This document shows positions 1-6,290 of a stretch of DNA of 6,290 bases, piece after piece. The stretch is from assembly GCA_002383105.1 (NCBI GenBank), contig DFXC01000003.1, forward strand, positions 1,578 through 7,867. Reading direction: 5' to 3'. Origin of the DNA: Hyphomicrobiaceae bacterium UBA4118 (lineage in GTDB: Bacteria > Pseudomonadota > Alphaproteobacteria > Rhizobiales > Methyloligellaceae). A model generated the notes under the pieces. The model was not told the DNA's origin and ran no database searches. It was given only the letters and a program-made list of their open reading frames with translations. Each line of letters begins with the position of its first letter. Position 1 is the stretch's first letter. The translations under genes and the position numbers were made by a program.

Positions 1-269
1 TCGCGCCGAAGCCTGTCGCGCCGGCCCCGATGGCAGCCAAGCCGGCGATGCCCTCGATGCCAGCGCCAGCAAGGCCCATGGCCCCGCCTTCGCCGGGCAT
101 GGGGAGCGGCGGCATGGCGCGCCCTTCAAGCCCGATGGGAGGCGGCTCGTCCGCCCCGTCAGGGGGCGGGGCGCCGCGTCCGGCATCGCCCGGAGGCACG
201 CCAGGCGCGAGCCCGAGCCCCCAGCCGTATCGGCCTTCTTGGGCAAAAGACGAAGACGACGATATGTAA
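1..269 (+). CDS. C-terminal part of an unrecognised Pro/Ala/Gly/Met-rich protein (5' end outside window)
   Basis: The frame is open from position 3 to a TAA at 267-269, giving 88 readable residues with no stop before the window edge, so the gene probably begins upstream. An internal ATG at 30 is not preceded by a convincing ribosome binding site. The visible part is low complexity: Pro, Ala, Gly, Ser and Met dominate, with loose repeats of the types PAMPSMPAP and GMGSGGM. It ends in a distinct aromatic/acidic tail, PYRPSWAKDEDDDM. No domain is recognisable. Such a segment is usually a disordered linker or tail, and the charged end could be a docking motif; that is inference. The terminator hairpin nine bases after the stop supports this being a true gene 3' end. 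I do not recognise the family. Confidence 0.6.
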   Translation, partial: APKPVAPAPMAAKPAMPSMPAPARPMAPPSPGMGSGGMARPSSPMGGGSSAPSGGGAPRPASPGGTPGASPSPQPYRPSWAKDEDDDM

Positions 270-277
270 GCGATTTG

Positions 278-312
278 GGGAGGGCCGGCTCGCAAACCCG
301 GCTCTCCCGTTT
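278..312 (+). terminator. Intrinsic terminator after the first gene
   Basis: An 11-bp stem pairs GGGAGGGCCGG (278-288) with CCGGCTCTCCC (298-308). One pair is a G-U wobble and the loop is 9 nt (289-297). A short T run (310-312) follows. It sits 9 bases past the TAA of the gene at the left edge, the classical place for a Rho-independent terminator. The T tract is short, so some read-through is possible. Confidence 0.7.
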
Positions 313-500
313 ACTCCGCGACGAGGCTGCCGCGGGCGTGGGGCCAAGGCGCCCCCGTGCGAAGGCCCTGGGAGATCCTTTCCCAAGGGTGAGCCGCTTC
401 GGCCTGGGTGGAACCCGCGGACGTTATGTCGACTCGCCTTGAGCGGGCCCATTGTTTATTCCCTCAACCCCTTCGCAACTGACGCTCCTCGAGGTCGCTT

Positions 501-872
501 ATGGGTCCTGCTTCGATCGCGCCTGGGATTTGGCCCCAAGTCGCTCCGATCATCCTTCTCGTCTGCTCCAATGTGTTCATGACCTTGGCCTGGTATGGCC
601 ATCTCAAGTTCAAGTCGGTCCCGCTCGTGACCGTGGTGCTGGTGAGTTGGGGGATCGCCTTCGTCGAATATTGCTTTGCCGTGCCGGCCAACCGGATCGG
701 CAGCGCGGTCTATTCGCCGGCGGAGCTGAAGACCATGCAGGAGGTGATCACGCTGATCGTGTTCGCGGGCTTCACGGCGGTCTATTTCAAGGAGCCGCTG
801 AGCTTCGTGCAGGGCGCGGGCTTCGCGCTGATCGGCCTTGGCGCGATCCTCGTATTTCGCGGCCAGGCTTGA
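501..872 (+). CDS. DMT-family inner-membrane protein, DUF486 (DMT_6)
   Basis: The product is 123 residues, close to the usual 110-120 of this family. Four hydrophobic helices fill it: about residues 11-33, 40-62, 80-97 and 102-120. The family look is in the first helix (CSNVFMTLAWYGHLKF), the second (SWGIAFVEYCFAVPANRIG) and the third-to-fourth linker (YFKEPLSF). It belongs to a small single-repeat branch of the drug/metabolite transporter superfamily, so it probably acts as a dimer in the cytoplasmic membrane; the substrate is unknown. The ATG is chosen because GAGG lies six bases upstream (491-494) and the first helix follows directly. The longer frame beginning at 452 is a different, non-coding frame. 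It stands alone and converges with the small gene at 973-1143. Confidence 0.9.
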   Translation: MGPASIAPGIWPQVAPIILLVCSNVFMTLAWYGHLKFKSVPLVTVVLVSWGIAFVEYCFAVPANRIGSAVYSPAELKTMQEVITLIVFAGFTAVYFKEPLSFVQGAGFALIGLGAILVFRGQA

Positions 873-926
873 GGCTGCAAGCGGGCGCCAGGGTTATGAA
901 TTTATCGGGGGAGAGCTTATGGGGTG

Positions 927-961
927 GGCCTCCGGATGGGGCTGTCAACCGCCCGGAGGCC
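927..961. terminator. Hairpin between convergent genes, possible bidirectional terminator
   Basis: GGCCTCCGG (927-935) and CCGGAGGCC (953-961) form a perfect 9-bp inverted repeat around a 17-nt loop. It lies between the stop of the DUF486 gene and the stop of the 56-residue membrane protein. Neither strand has a T run after the stem, so it is not a textbook intrinsic terminator. It may act as a weak bidirectional stop or as a 3'-end stabiliser. Confidence 0.45.
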
Positions 962-972
962 GTGCTTAAGGC

Positions 973-1143
973 CTAGATGCCTCTGAACACATTGCCAACC
1001 GCGAGGATGACATACGCCACGATAGCGACCCAAAAGGCGTGCTCACTGATGAATGGAAGCGCAACAAAGGTGCCGATAATGGCCAAGACGGCCAAGATCG
1101 CGGAGATGACGAACACCGCGGTGGTCGGCGGCGAAAGATTCAT
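973..1143 (-). CDS. Small two-helix membrane protein, 56 residues, function unknown
   Basis: The minus strand reads ATG at 1143 to TAG at 973. The product starts MNLSPPTTAVFVISAI and ends VILAVGNVFRGI. It has two hydrophobic segments, about residues 8-29 and 36-53, split by a short turn (PFISEHAFW). A strong Shine-Dalgarno run (GAGGGAGGG on the minus strand, about 1149-1157) sits just upstream of the ATG, which decides the start. Its stop lies 12 bases from the inter-gene hairpin. The composition, clean start signal and clear membrane pattern argue for a real gene although it is very short; overlapping longer frames in this stretch look like random Arg-rich translations. It resembles small hypothetical membrane proteins that I believe are common in Hyphomicrobiales, but no function is known to me. 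Confidence 0.75.
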   Translation of the reverse strand: MNLSPPTTAVFVISAILAVLAIIGTFVALPFISEHAFWVAIVAYVILAVGNVFRGI

Positions 1144-1180
1144 GACCAGCCCTCCCTCTTTTTTGACGGGCGGACTGTAA

Positions 1181-1201
1181 TCGCTTTCGCTGAAAAAGCG
1201 A
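1181..1201. repeat. 7-bp inverted repeat in divergent intergenic region
   Basis: TCGCTTT (1181-1187) and AAAGCGA (1195-1201) pair perfectly around a 7-nt loop, in the 135-bp gap between the divergent small membrane protein and the SRPBCC gene. No T tract follows on either strand, so a terminator role is unlikely. It could be a 5'-leader hairpin or an operator; chance is also possible at this size. Confidence 0.3.
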
Positions 1202-1226
1202 GTGGTTTACTTTGTCGGCGCGTAGG

Positions 1227-1243
1227 GCCAACCTCAGGTTAGC
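1227..1243. promoter_or_regulatory. Operator-like palindrome upstream of the SRPBCC gene
   Basis: AACCT-C-AGGTT (1230-1240) is a perfect odd-centred palindrome, and one mismatch further out the outer GC/GC pairs also match (1227-1243). It lies 35 bases before the SRPBCC start codon and within the shared divergent promoter region. Symmetry and position suit a dimeric repressor site. No regulator is encoded nearby and no clear -35/-10 pair could be fixed, so this is tentative. Confidence 0.3.
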
Positions 1244-1278
1244 GGCCGTCGAAAGCTCGACGAGCAGGAGGCGAGTTA

Positions 1279-2106
1279 ATGCGTCCAATGATGCGGTTGA
1301 CCCTTGGGATTATTGTTCTCGTTGGGATTTTGGCCGCGGTATCCGTTGGGCTGCCGGCGCATGTCACGGTGGCGCGGTCGGTGGTCATCAACGCGCCGGA
1401 ATCGGCCATCTTCCCCTACATCAACAATCTGCACCGCTTCAGCGATTGGTCGCCCTGGGGGCTGCGCGATCCGCAATTGGTGGTGACCTATGCGGGGCCA
1501 GAGGAGGGCAAGGGCGCCCAGATCCAATGGACGAGCCAGGTGAAGTCGGTGGGGACCGGCAGCATGGAGATCAGCAGCAGCGAGTCCAATCACACTGTCA
1601 ACCTAGCGGTCAATCTCAACGGCTTGGACGGCACGGGCTCCTACGACATCGCACCTGCCGGCTCCGGCAGCAAAGTCACCTGGACCTTCGGCTACGATTC
1701 GGGCTCGAGCCCGCTCAAGAGATGGAAGGCGCTGATGCTCGACGGCTTCGTCGGGGCGGAATATCGCGCGGGCCTCGACAAGCTCAAGGATAAGATCGAG
1801 ACGGAACGGCGCCCGACGGCGCCTACGGTTTCGGTGGCTCCTCCCGCGGGGGGGACCTCGACGCAAACCGAGATGCCTTCGGCAGCCCTTCCGCTCGGCG
1901 GAGCGGCGCCAACCGGCGCTGTGCCGCCTGGCCAAGTGGCACCCTCAGGGACCGCTGCGCCGGCGGCCGGTGGCGCGCAGACCGCGAGCACGCCCACCGG
2001 AGCGGCGGTGGCGCCGGCTGATGCCGTCACACCGACGCCCGCCGTGAAGCCGCCGAAAAAGCCCGTACATCATCGGACCAACGCCAACCAGCAGGGTCAG
2101 CGATAA
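1279..2106 (+). CDS. Membrane-anchored SRPBCC (polyketide cyclase/START-like) family protein with Pro/Ala-rich tail
   Basis: The product is 275 residues. Residues 1-6 (MRPMMR) are basic and are followed by one hydrophobic helix (about 7-25), so an N-in signal anchor putting the rest in the periplasm is likely. Residues 28-175 match the SRPBCC fold family: ARSVVINAPESAIFPYINNL is the typical first strand and helix, followed by the HRFSDWSPW block, a central beta-sheet, and a closing helix (KALMLDGFVGAEYRAGLDKL). The fold binds hydrophobic ligands in a groove; the ligand here is unknown. Residues 178-275 are low-complexity Pro, Ala, Gly and Thr, ending in a basic stretch (KPPKKPVHHR). That tail is longer than I expect for the family. 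AGGAGG at 1266-1271, seven bases before the ATG, fixes the start. It converges with the sortase gene, with 27 bases between the two coding regions. Confidence 0.85.
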   Translation: MRPMMRLTLGIIVLVGILAAVSVGLPAHVTVARSVVINAPESAIFPYINNLHRFSDWSPWGLRDPQLVVTYAGPEEGKGAQIQWTSQVKSVGTGSMEISSSESNHTVNLAVNLNGLDGTGSYDIAPAGSGSKVTWTFGYDSGSSPLKRWKALMLDGFVGAEYRAGLDKLKDKIETERRPTAPTVSVAPPAGGTSTQTEMPSAALPLGGAAPTGAVPPGQVAPSGTAAPAAGGAQTASTPTGAAVAPADAVTPTPAVKPPKKPVHHRTNANQQGQR

Positions 2107-2140
2107 GAGGGCTTAGAGCCGGCCGATAAGTTCTTAGAGC
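2101..2140. repeat. Imperfect tandem duplication across two convergent stop codons
   Basis: Two copies of a short unit abut: CGATAAGAGGGCTTAGAGC (2101-2119) and CGATAAGTTCTTAGAGC (2124-2140), differing by two bases in length. The first copy carries the TAA stop of the SRPBCC gene; the second carries the complement of the sortase TAA stop. Because the CTTAGAGC part repeats at 21 bp, the sortase frame meets a second in-frame TAA (2115-2113) after its first. Slippage duplication is the simplest cause. Confidence 0.6.
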
Positions 2141-2772
2141 TTCTGTTCGACGTTCGGCGCTGGCGCGGCCGGCGGATCGACCTTGATCGCCTGGATGATG
2201 AGGCGCAGCGAGTTCGCCACGAAGGGGTCGAGTGGCGAGCAGGTGACGAGGGCAACCTCGGCATCGGTTGGGCCGCTTGGCCCGCCATCGGTCTCCTCAA
2301 GATGCGTATCGACGACCTTCCGCCCGGTGACCTTGTAGACGCGGGACGAGCCGTCAGCGGTGGTGACGGTGATACTGTCGCCGATCGCCACATCGCCGAG
2401 CTTGGTCCGAGACGGATGCGCATCTCCGGGCCGTAGCTGCGGCACGGGCGAGGCCTCGTCGTCGGCCGCACTTGCATCCTTGAGGATCGCGGCGCTCAAG
2501 CCAACCAGCCGCGGCACCTTCGCATTCGTTGCGGTTGACGTGTCCTGCCAAGGCCAGGGCTCCTGCGCCGGGAGGCCGGCGAGGGCTTGCTCCCAGGCGC
2601 TTTGGCGGAGGACCTGGGCAAGCCCCGTCCCCGCCATGAGGTGTAACCCGTCTCCGGCCTGGAGCGTGGCGATCAGGACCAGAAAGCCTATCACCGCCAC
2701 CATCTCCAGCCCGAGCCTTGCGCTCGAGCGGAAGAAGAGGAGGAGGAGCTGCATCGACCCCCGTTTCGACAT
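2134..2772 (-). CDS. Class GN (proteobacterial-type) sortase with atypical catalytic-His region
   Basis: The product is 212 residues. A transmembrane anchor spans about residues 22-37. The GN family signature LAQVLRQSAWEQAL (51-64) and EPWPWQDT (71-78) follow, then VPRL (86-89) and the sortase beta-barrel. The nucleophile region is LVTCSP with Cys178, and Arg190 (SLRLII) fits the catalytic Arg. The family's usual AFGPxH and GHRDTHF blocks are not visible; the stretch 98-130 is shortened and only His119 (GDAHPSRTKLG) could serve as catalytic His. Sortases of this family are transpeptidases acting in the envelope on one dedicated neighbour protein, here the upstream VIT/vWA gene. The start at 2772 is chosen because GGGAGGAGG lies five bases before it and it shares one base with the target stop (TGATG), implying translational coupling; a start at 2829 would add 19 unconserved residues. 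Family assignment is firm, activity is uncertain. Confidence 0.85.
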   Translation of the reverse strand: MSKRGSMQLLLLFFRSSARLGLEMVAVIGFLVLIATLQAGDGLHLMAGTGLAQVLRQSAWEQALAGLPAQEPWPWQDTSTATNAKVPRLVGLSAAILKDASAADDEASPVPQLRPGDAHPSRTKLGDVAIGDSITVTTADGSSRVYKVTGRKVVDTHLEETDGGPSGPTDAEVALVTCSPLDPFVANSLRLIIQAIKVDPPAAPAPNVEQKL

Positions 2773-5261
2773 CAGATCCTCCTCCCGATCCGCCGCGGGG
2801 AGGCATAGTCGCGGCGGTGGTAACGCCACAAGATGAAGGTCAGAGCGCTGAGGAAGCCCAGCACCAGCGCAAGGATGGCAAGCCGTCGGTTCAAGTCGTG
2901 CGGCACCTTCAGCGCGGGCAAAGAGCCGGCATCGGGTTTGGGTACGACGGTGAGAGGCAACAGCAGATAGGTCTGCCCCACGGCGCCGGCATCGGGCTCT
3001 GACGAGATGACGGTCGGCGACGGGTTCGGATCGACCGGCGCCGTCTCGGTCTGCGCGATCGCATCAGCCGGTGTCGCCGGGTTCGCCGTCGGTGCCGCCC
3101 CGCCGTCGAAGCCGAAATGTGATGGCCTTGCCGATGGCACCGGTAGTGCCTCGCGCATGAGCGGCAGCGCGCCTCCCAAGGCGTTGTTCATGCCGCCCGG
3201 CCGCATCGCCTTCTGCATCGCGGCACCAGAAGCCGGTGCGCCGAACACCTTGTCGTAGACCCAGCCGTCGGGAAGGTTGACCGGCATGTCGACACTGGCT
3301 ACGCCCTGGCCGTCAGGCCGCGACTTGGTCTTGTCGATGGCGATAAGGCTCGTCTGGCTCGATACGAGATGATGCTCGAGCGCCACCGTCTCGATCGCCT
3401 TGTCGATCCCGGTCGCGCTCGGATCGGTATAGAGCTTGGCCTCGAGCGAGGCTATCTTGCTGCGCGCCCAAAGCTTGGCGACGCCCGCGCCTTCGATGGC
3501 GTCGGAAATCTTCAAGGCCGCCGTCCACGGCTTGCCGTCGAACGTGCCGGAGAGATGCAGTTCACCATTCATCGAGGTCACCTTGGCGGAGAGCACCACC
3601 GGCTCGCCGGCATAGAGATCGGGGAGGGGATCGGGCCAAACTTCGACGCTCGTCCCCGTCGGCCACGCGGCCTTAAGCCCAACCATGATCGGATTCTCGA
3701 GCTTGGTGAAGAGGGCGCTCATGCGCTCGAGCACCTGCTCCTCGGAGCCGATCTCGGTCAAGGTGCCGCGGCCGAGCTCGGCCGCGCGCCGCATGAAATA
3801 AGTATTCGGCGCCGAGCCGATGCCGACGGTGAACAGGCGCGAGCGGCCGACATGTTTGGCAATCTCGTCGAAGAGCTGCGCCTCGTTGCCGACCGCGCCA
3901 TCGGTGAGGAACACTACCTGGCGGAGCCGCGTCGTATCATTGGGGCTCGTGTCCTTGAGCGCGGCCTTGAGCGCCGGAAGCATCTCGGTGCCGCCCGCAG
4001 CGTCGAGCCGCGACACGAAATTCTTGGCGATCGCCAAATTCTCGGAGCTGGCGTCGACGGCCTTGTCGAACAGGGTGTCCATGGTGTCGTCGAAACGGAC
4101 CACGTTGAACCTGTCGCCTGGCCTGAGACGATCTAGAGCAAAGAGCAGGCTCTGCTTCGCCTGCATGATCGAGGTGCCGGCCATGGAGCCTGAATTGTCG
4201 ATGACGAAAATCAGCTCGCGGGGCAGCAGCTCGGGCGCGCCGTCAAGCGTCGGCGGCGTCACCATGGCGAGCAGGTAGTCCTCGGCCCCCACCGTCTCAT
4301 GGAAGAGCGCGGTCTGCGGCACGGACGCAGCCTGCGGGCTCCAGGTGAGCTCGAAATCCTTGTCGGCGGGCACGGTGCCTTGGGCGAGACTCAAGGTCGC
4401 GGTCTCGTCGCCGGTCTTGTTCAGAGTGATCTGATGGAACGAGCTCTTGACGTCGCCAAGAGCGAATCCCGCATTGAGCTTCACCTGGATCGACACGGGG
4501 TTGATCTTGCCGGCCTTGGCAGGATCGAGCACCGGCGGGGTGATGCGGTCGCGGTCAGGTACCGGATCGACGGGCCCCTGCTTGACGCCGTAGTCGACCA
4601 CGCTCACGTCGTTCGGCTCGGGGTTATAGCGGGGCGCCACCACGAGCGGGAAGCGCAGCGAATAGACGCCGCCGTCCTGCTTCACCGTCTCCTGATATTC
4701 GATGCGGATGACGATCGACTCGTGCGGGCCGATATTGGCCACGGAATTGGTGAAGATGTTGGGGCGCTCTTGCTCGACGAGGCTCGCCTTCTGGCCCGCG
4801 TCCTTGGCCGCTTCATAGGCCTGCTTGGCCTCGTCGCGGCCCTTGATCTCGCCCTCGATCACGCGCGAGCCGATCTCCATATGCAGGGCATCGACGGCGG
4901 ACTGCTCGGGCAGCGGAAAGACATAGACCCCTTCGAGCCAGCGGTCTGACGGGTTCTCGAAGCGCTGGGTGACGGCAACGCGCGCGATGGTGCCGTTGAC
5001 CGTCATGACGACGTCGGTGTTGAGGCGCGGCGCCTCCACAAACGCGCCGTCCTCTCCAGACTGAAGGAGGAGGGCGCCGGTGTTCATGTCACCGGGGTGG
5101 ACTGGTTGGGCTTGGGTGGCGGCGGCGCTCGCGCCGGAAGCGGCGGGCTCAGCCTGCGCCAACAGGCTTGGCAGCGTGAAAAGCAATACCAGGATCAGAG
5201 AAAGGAAAAAGGAAGTTGCCAGGGGTGCGCATGAGCGCAGAGCTTGGCGTCGCATGGTCAT
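2772..5261 (-). CDS. VIT and vWA domain sortase-target protein (marine proteobacterial sortase target family)
   Basis: The product is 829 residues. A signal peptide covers about residues 1-36 (basic start, then a long hydrophobic run to PSLLAQA). A VIT domain follows at about 78-205 (TQRFENPSDRWLEGVYVFPL, then EGEIKGRDEAKQAYEAA). A vWA domain lies at about 347-525 with a complete metal-binding MIDAS: D355-x-S357-x-S359, T425 and D454. A Pro/Ala-rich stretch (about 700-760) leads to a C-terminal helix (794-812) and a basic tail. This order is that of the protein normally paired with Gram-negative class GN sortases, and the sortase follows directly in the same operon. The expected LPxT-type motif before the helix reads LPALK (781-785), which is degenerate; LPLTV at 768-772 fits LPxT better but lies over 20 residues from the helix. 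The ATG at 5261 has AAGGG eight bases upstream and gives a clean signal peptide. VIT/vWA proteins are thought to mediate adhesion or protein contacts; the partner is unknown. Confidence 0.9.
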   Translation of the reverse strand: MTMRRQALRSCAPLATSFFLSLILVLLFTLPSLLAQAEPAASGASAAATQAQPVHPGDMNTGALLLQSGEDGAFVEAPRLNTDVVMTVNGTIARVAVTQRFENPSDRWLEGVYVFPLPEQSAVDALHMEIGSRVIEGEIKGRDEAKQAYEAAKDAGQKASLVEQERPNIFTNSVANIGPHESIVIRIEYQETVKQDGGVYSLRFPLVVAPRYNPEPNDVSVVDYGVKQGPVDPVPDRDRITPPVLDPAKAGKINPVSIQVKLNAGFALGDVKSSFHQITLNKTGDETATLSLAQGTVPADKDFELTWSPQAASVPQTALFHETVGAEDYLLAMVTPPTLDGAPELLPRELIFVIDNSGSMAGTSIMQAKQSLLFALDRLRPGDRFNVVRFDDTMDTLFDKAVDASSENLAIAKNFVSRLDAAGGTEMLPALKAALKDTSPNDTTRLRQVVFLTDGAVGNEAQLFDEIAKHVGRSRLFTVGIGSAPNTYFMRRAAELGRGTLTEIGSEEQVLERMSALFTKLENPIMVGLKAAWPTGTSVEVWPDPLPDLYAGEPVVLSAKVTSMNGELHLSGTFDGKPWTAALKISDAIEGAGVAKLWARSKIASLEAKLYTDPSATGIDKAIETVALEHHLVSSQTSLIAIDKTKSRPDGQGVASVDMPVNLPDGWVYDKVFGAPASGAAMQKAMRPGGMNNALGGALPLMREALPVPSARPSHFGFDGGAAPTANPATPADAIAQTETAPVDPNPSPTVISSEPDAGAVGQTYLLLPLTVVPKPDAGSLPALKVPHDLNRRLAILALVLGFLSALTFILWRYHRRDYASPRRIGRRI
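2778..2786 (-). promoter_or_regulatory. Shine-Dalgarno that fixes the sortase start
   Basis: On the minus strand GGGAGGAGG occupies 2786-2778, five bases before the ATG at 2772-2770. It lies inside the last codons of the VIT/vWA gene. Together with the TGATG overlap it favours the 212-residue sortase over the version starting at 2829. Confidence 0.75.
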
Positions 5262-5330
5262 CGACTTAGCCCTTGTCTTTCGGCACGAAGCAAAAGGAAG
5301 CACGCCATTAGGGCGCGGCTTTAACCGGAT

Positions 5331-5379
5331 TGTGGCCCACACACGCGCCTCGCGTGGCCGTCTCGCCACAACTGTGGCC
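5331..5379. promoter_or_regulatory. Phased TGTGGCC heptamers upstream of the sortase-target operon
   Basis: TGTGGCC (5331-5337), CGTGGCC (5353-5359) and TGTGGCC (5373-5379) start 22 and 20 bases apart, close to two helical turns each. The last also forms a perfect inverted repeat GCCACA-AC-TGTGGC (5365-5378). The block lies 70-118 bases before the start of the VIT/vWA gene and about 160 bases before the aminotransferase. The regular spacing suits a DNA-binding protein loading on one face of the helix. No bound factor can be named and no promoter boxes are convincing. Confidence 0.4.
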
Positions 5380-5427
5380 TAAATGAGGTTAATGCCGCGG
5401 GGTGCCAAAGCGGGTGATCGGGGGTGA

Positions 5428-6290
<863 letters not shown>

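Noticed and set aside
367..391. Imperfect hairpin CCCTGGGA/TCCCAAGGG in the 313-500 gap
   Set aside because: The stem needs a bulge, there is no T tract, and it lies far from both neighbouring genes, so no role can be supported.
159..452. Minus-strand and alternative + strand frames around 159-452
   Set aside because: They overlap the Pro-rich gene end and the terminator, are Arg/Pro-rich, and show no domain or start signal.
2354..2806. Frameshift as the cause of the missing sortase His block
   Set aside because: Neither of the other two minus-strand frames shows a GHRDTHF-like motif across this stretch, and the sortase frame continues unbroken to Cys178 and beyond.
2773..2829. Upstream sortase start at 2829
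   Set aside because: It would overlap the target gene by 58 bases, and the added residues are only a shifted reading of the target's C-terminal codons. The ATG at 2772 has GGGAGGAGG at ideal spacing and a coupled TGATG.
3369..4949. Long + strand open frames opposite the VIT/vWA gene
   Set aside because: They are antisense shadows typical of GC-rich coding DNA: Arg/Gly/His-rich, no ribosome binding sites, no recognisable domains, and a well-supported gene on the other strand.
5262..5369. 36-residue N-terminal extension of the VIT/vWA protein from a GTG at 5369
   Set aside because: The extension would bury the signal peptide behind Arg-rich, unconserved sequence and covers part of the phased repeat region. 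The ATG at 5261 has its own Shine-Dalgarno-like AAGGG and a clean signal peptide.

Overview
The window looks like chromosomal DNA of an alphaproteobacterium, probably a member of the Hyphomicrobiales (Rhizobiales). The basis is GC-rich coding DNA with strongly GC-biased third codon positions, a rhizobial-type aspartate aminotransferase, a DUF486 (DMT_6) membrane protein, and a Gram-negative class GN sortase next to its dedicated VIT/vWA target protein. There are no rRNA, tRNA, CRISPR or insertion-sequence signals. The order assignment comes from protein resemblance and is an inference.

Layout. (1) Positions 1-269 hold the 3' end of a + strand gene with a Pro/Ala/Gly/Met-rich acidic C-terminus, closed by a good intrinsic terminator (278-312). 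(2) 313-500 is non-coding; only a weak imperfect hairpin is visible there. (3) 501-872 encodes a four-helix DUF486 membrane protein (+). It converges with (4) a 56-residue two-helix membrane protein at 973-1143 (-), and a 9-bp hairpin lies between the two stops. (5) 1144-1278 is a divergent intergenic region with two small inverted repeats. (6) 1279-2106 encodes a membrane-anchored SRPBCC (START-like) protein with a long Pro/Ala-rich tail (+). It converges with (7) a two-gene operon on the minus strand. Transcribed first is a VIT + vWA sortase-target protein (5261 to 2772), then a class GN sortase (2772 to 2134); the two are joined by a TGATG stop/start overlap. (8) 5262-5541 is a divergent intergenic region with helically phased TGTGGCC-type heptamers and a terminator-like hairpin just before the next gene. 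(9) 5542-6290 is the 5' two-thirds of an aspC-type aminotransferase (+), cut by the window edge.

How the genes work together. The sortase and the VIT/vWA protein form a known dedicated enzyme-substrate pair of Gram-negative bacteria. The target is exported by a signal peptide, held by a C-terminal helix with a basic tail, and is expected to be cleaved by the sortase at a motif before that helix. In this window both halves look eroded. The sortase keeps its Cys and Arg but has lost the usual His-containing block (a lone His119 remains). The target has LPALK where an LPxT[A/G]-type signal is expected. This matched degeneration, alongside an intact vWA MIDAS and VIT domain, is the most interesting signal in the window. 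The other genes look like independent housekeeping or envelope functions.
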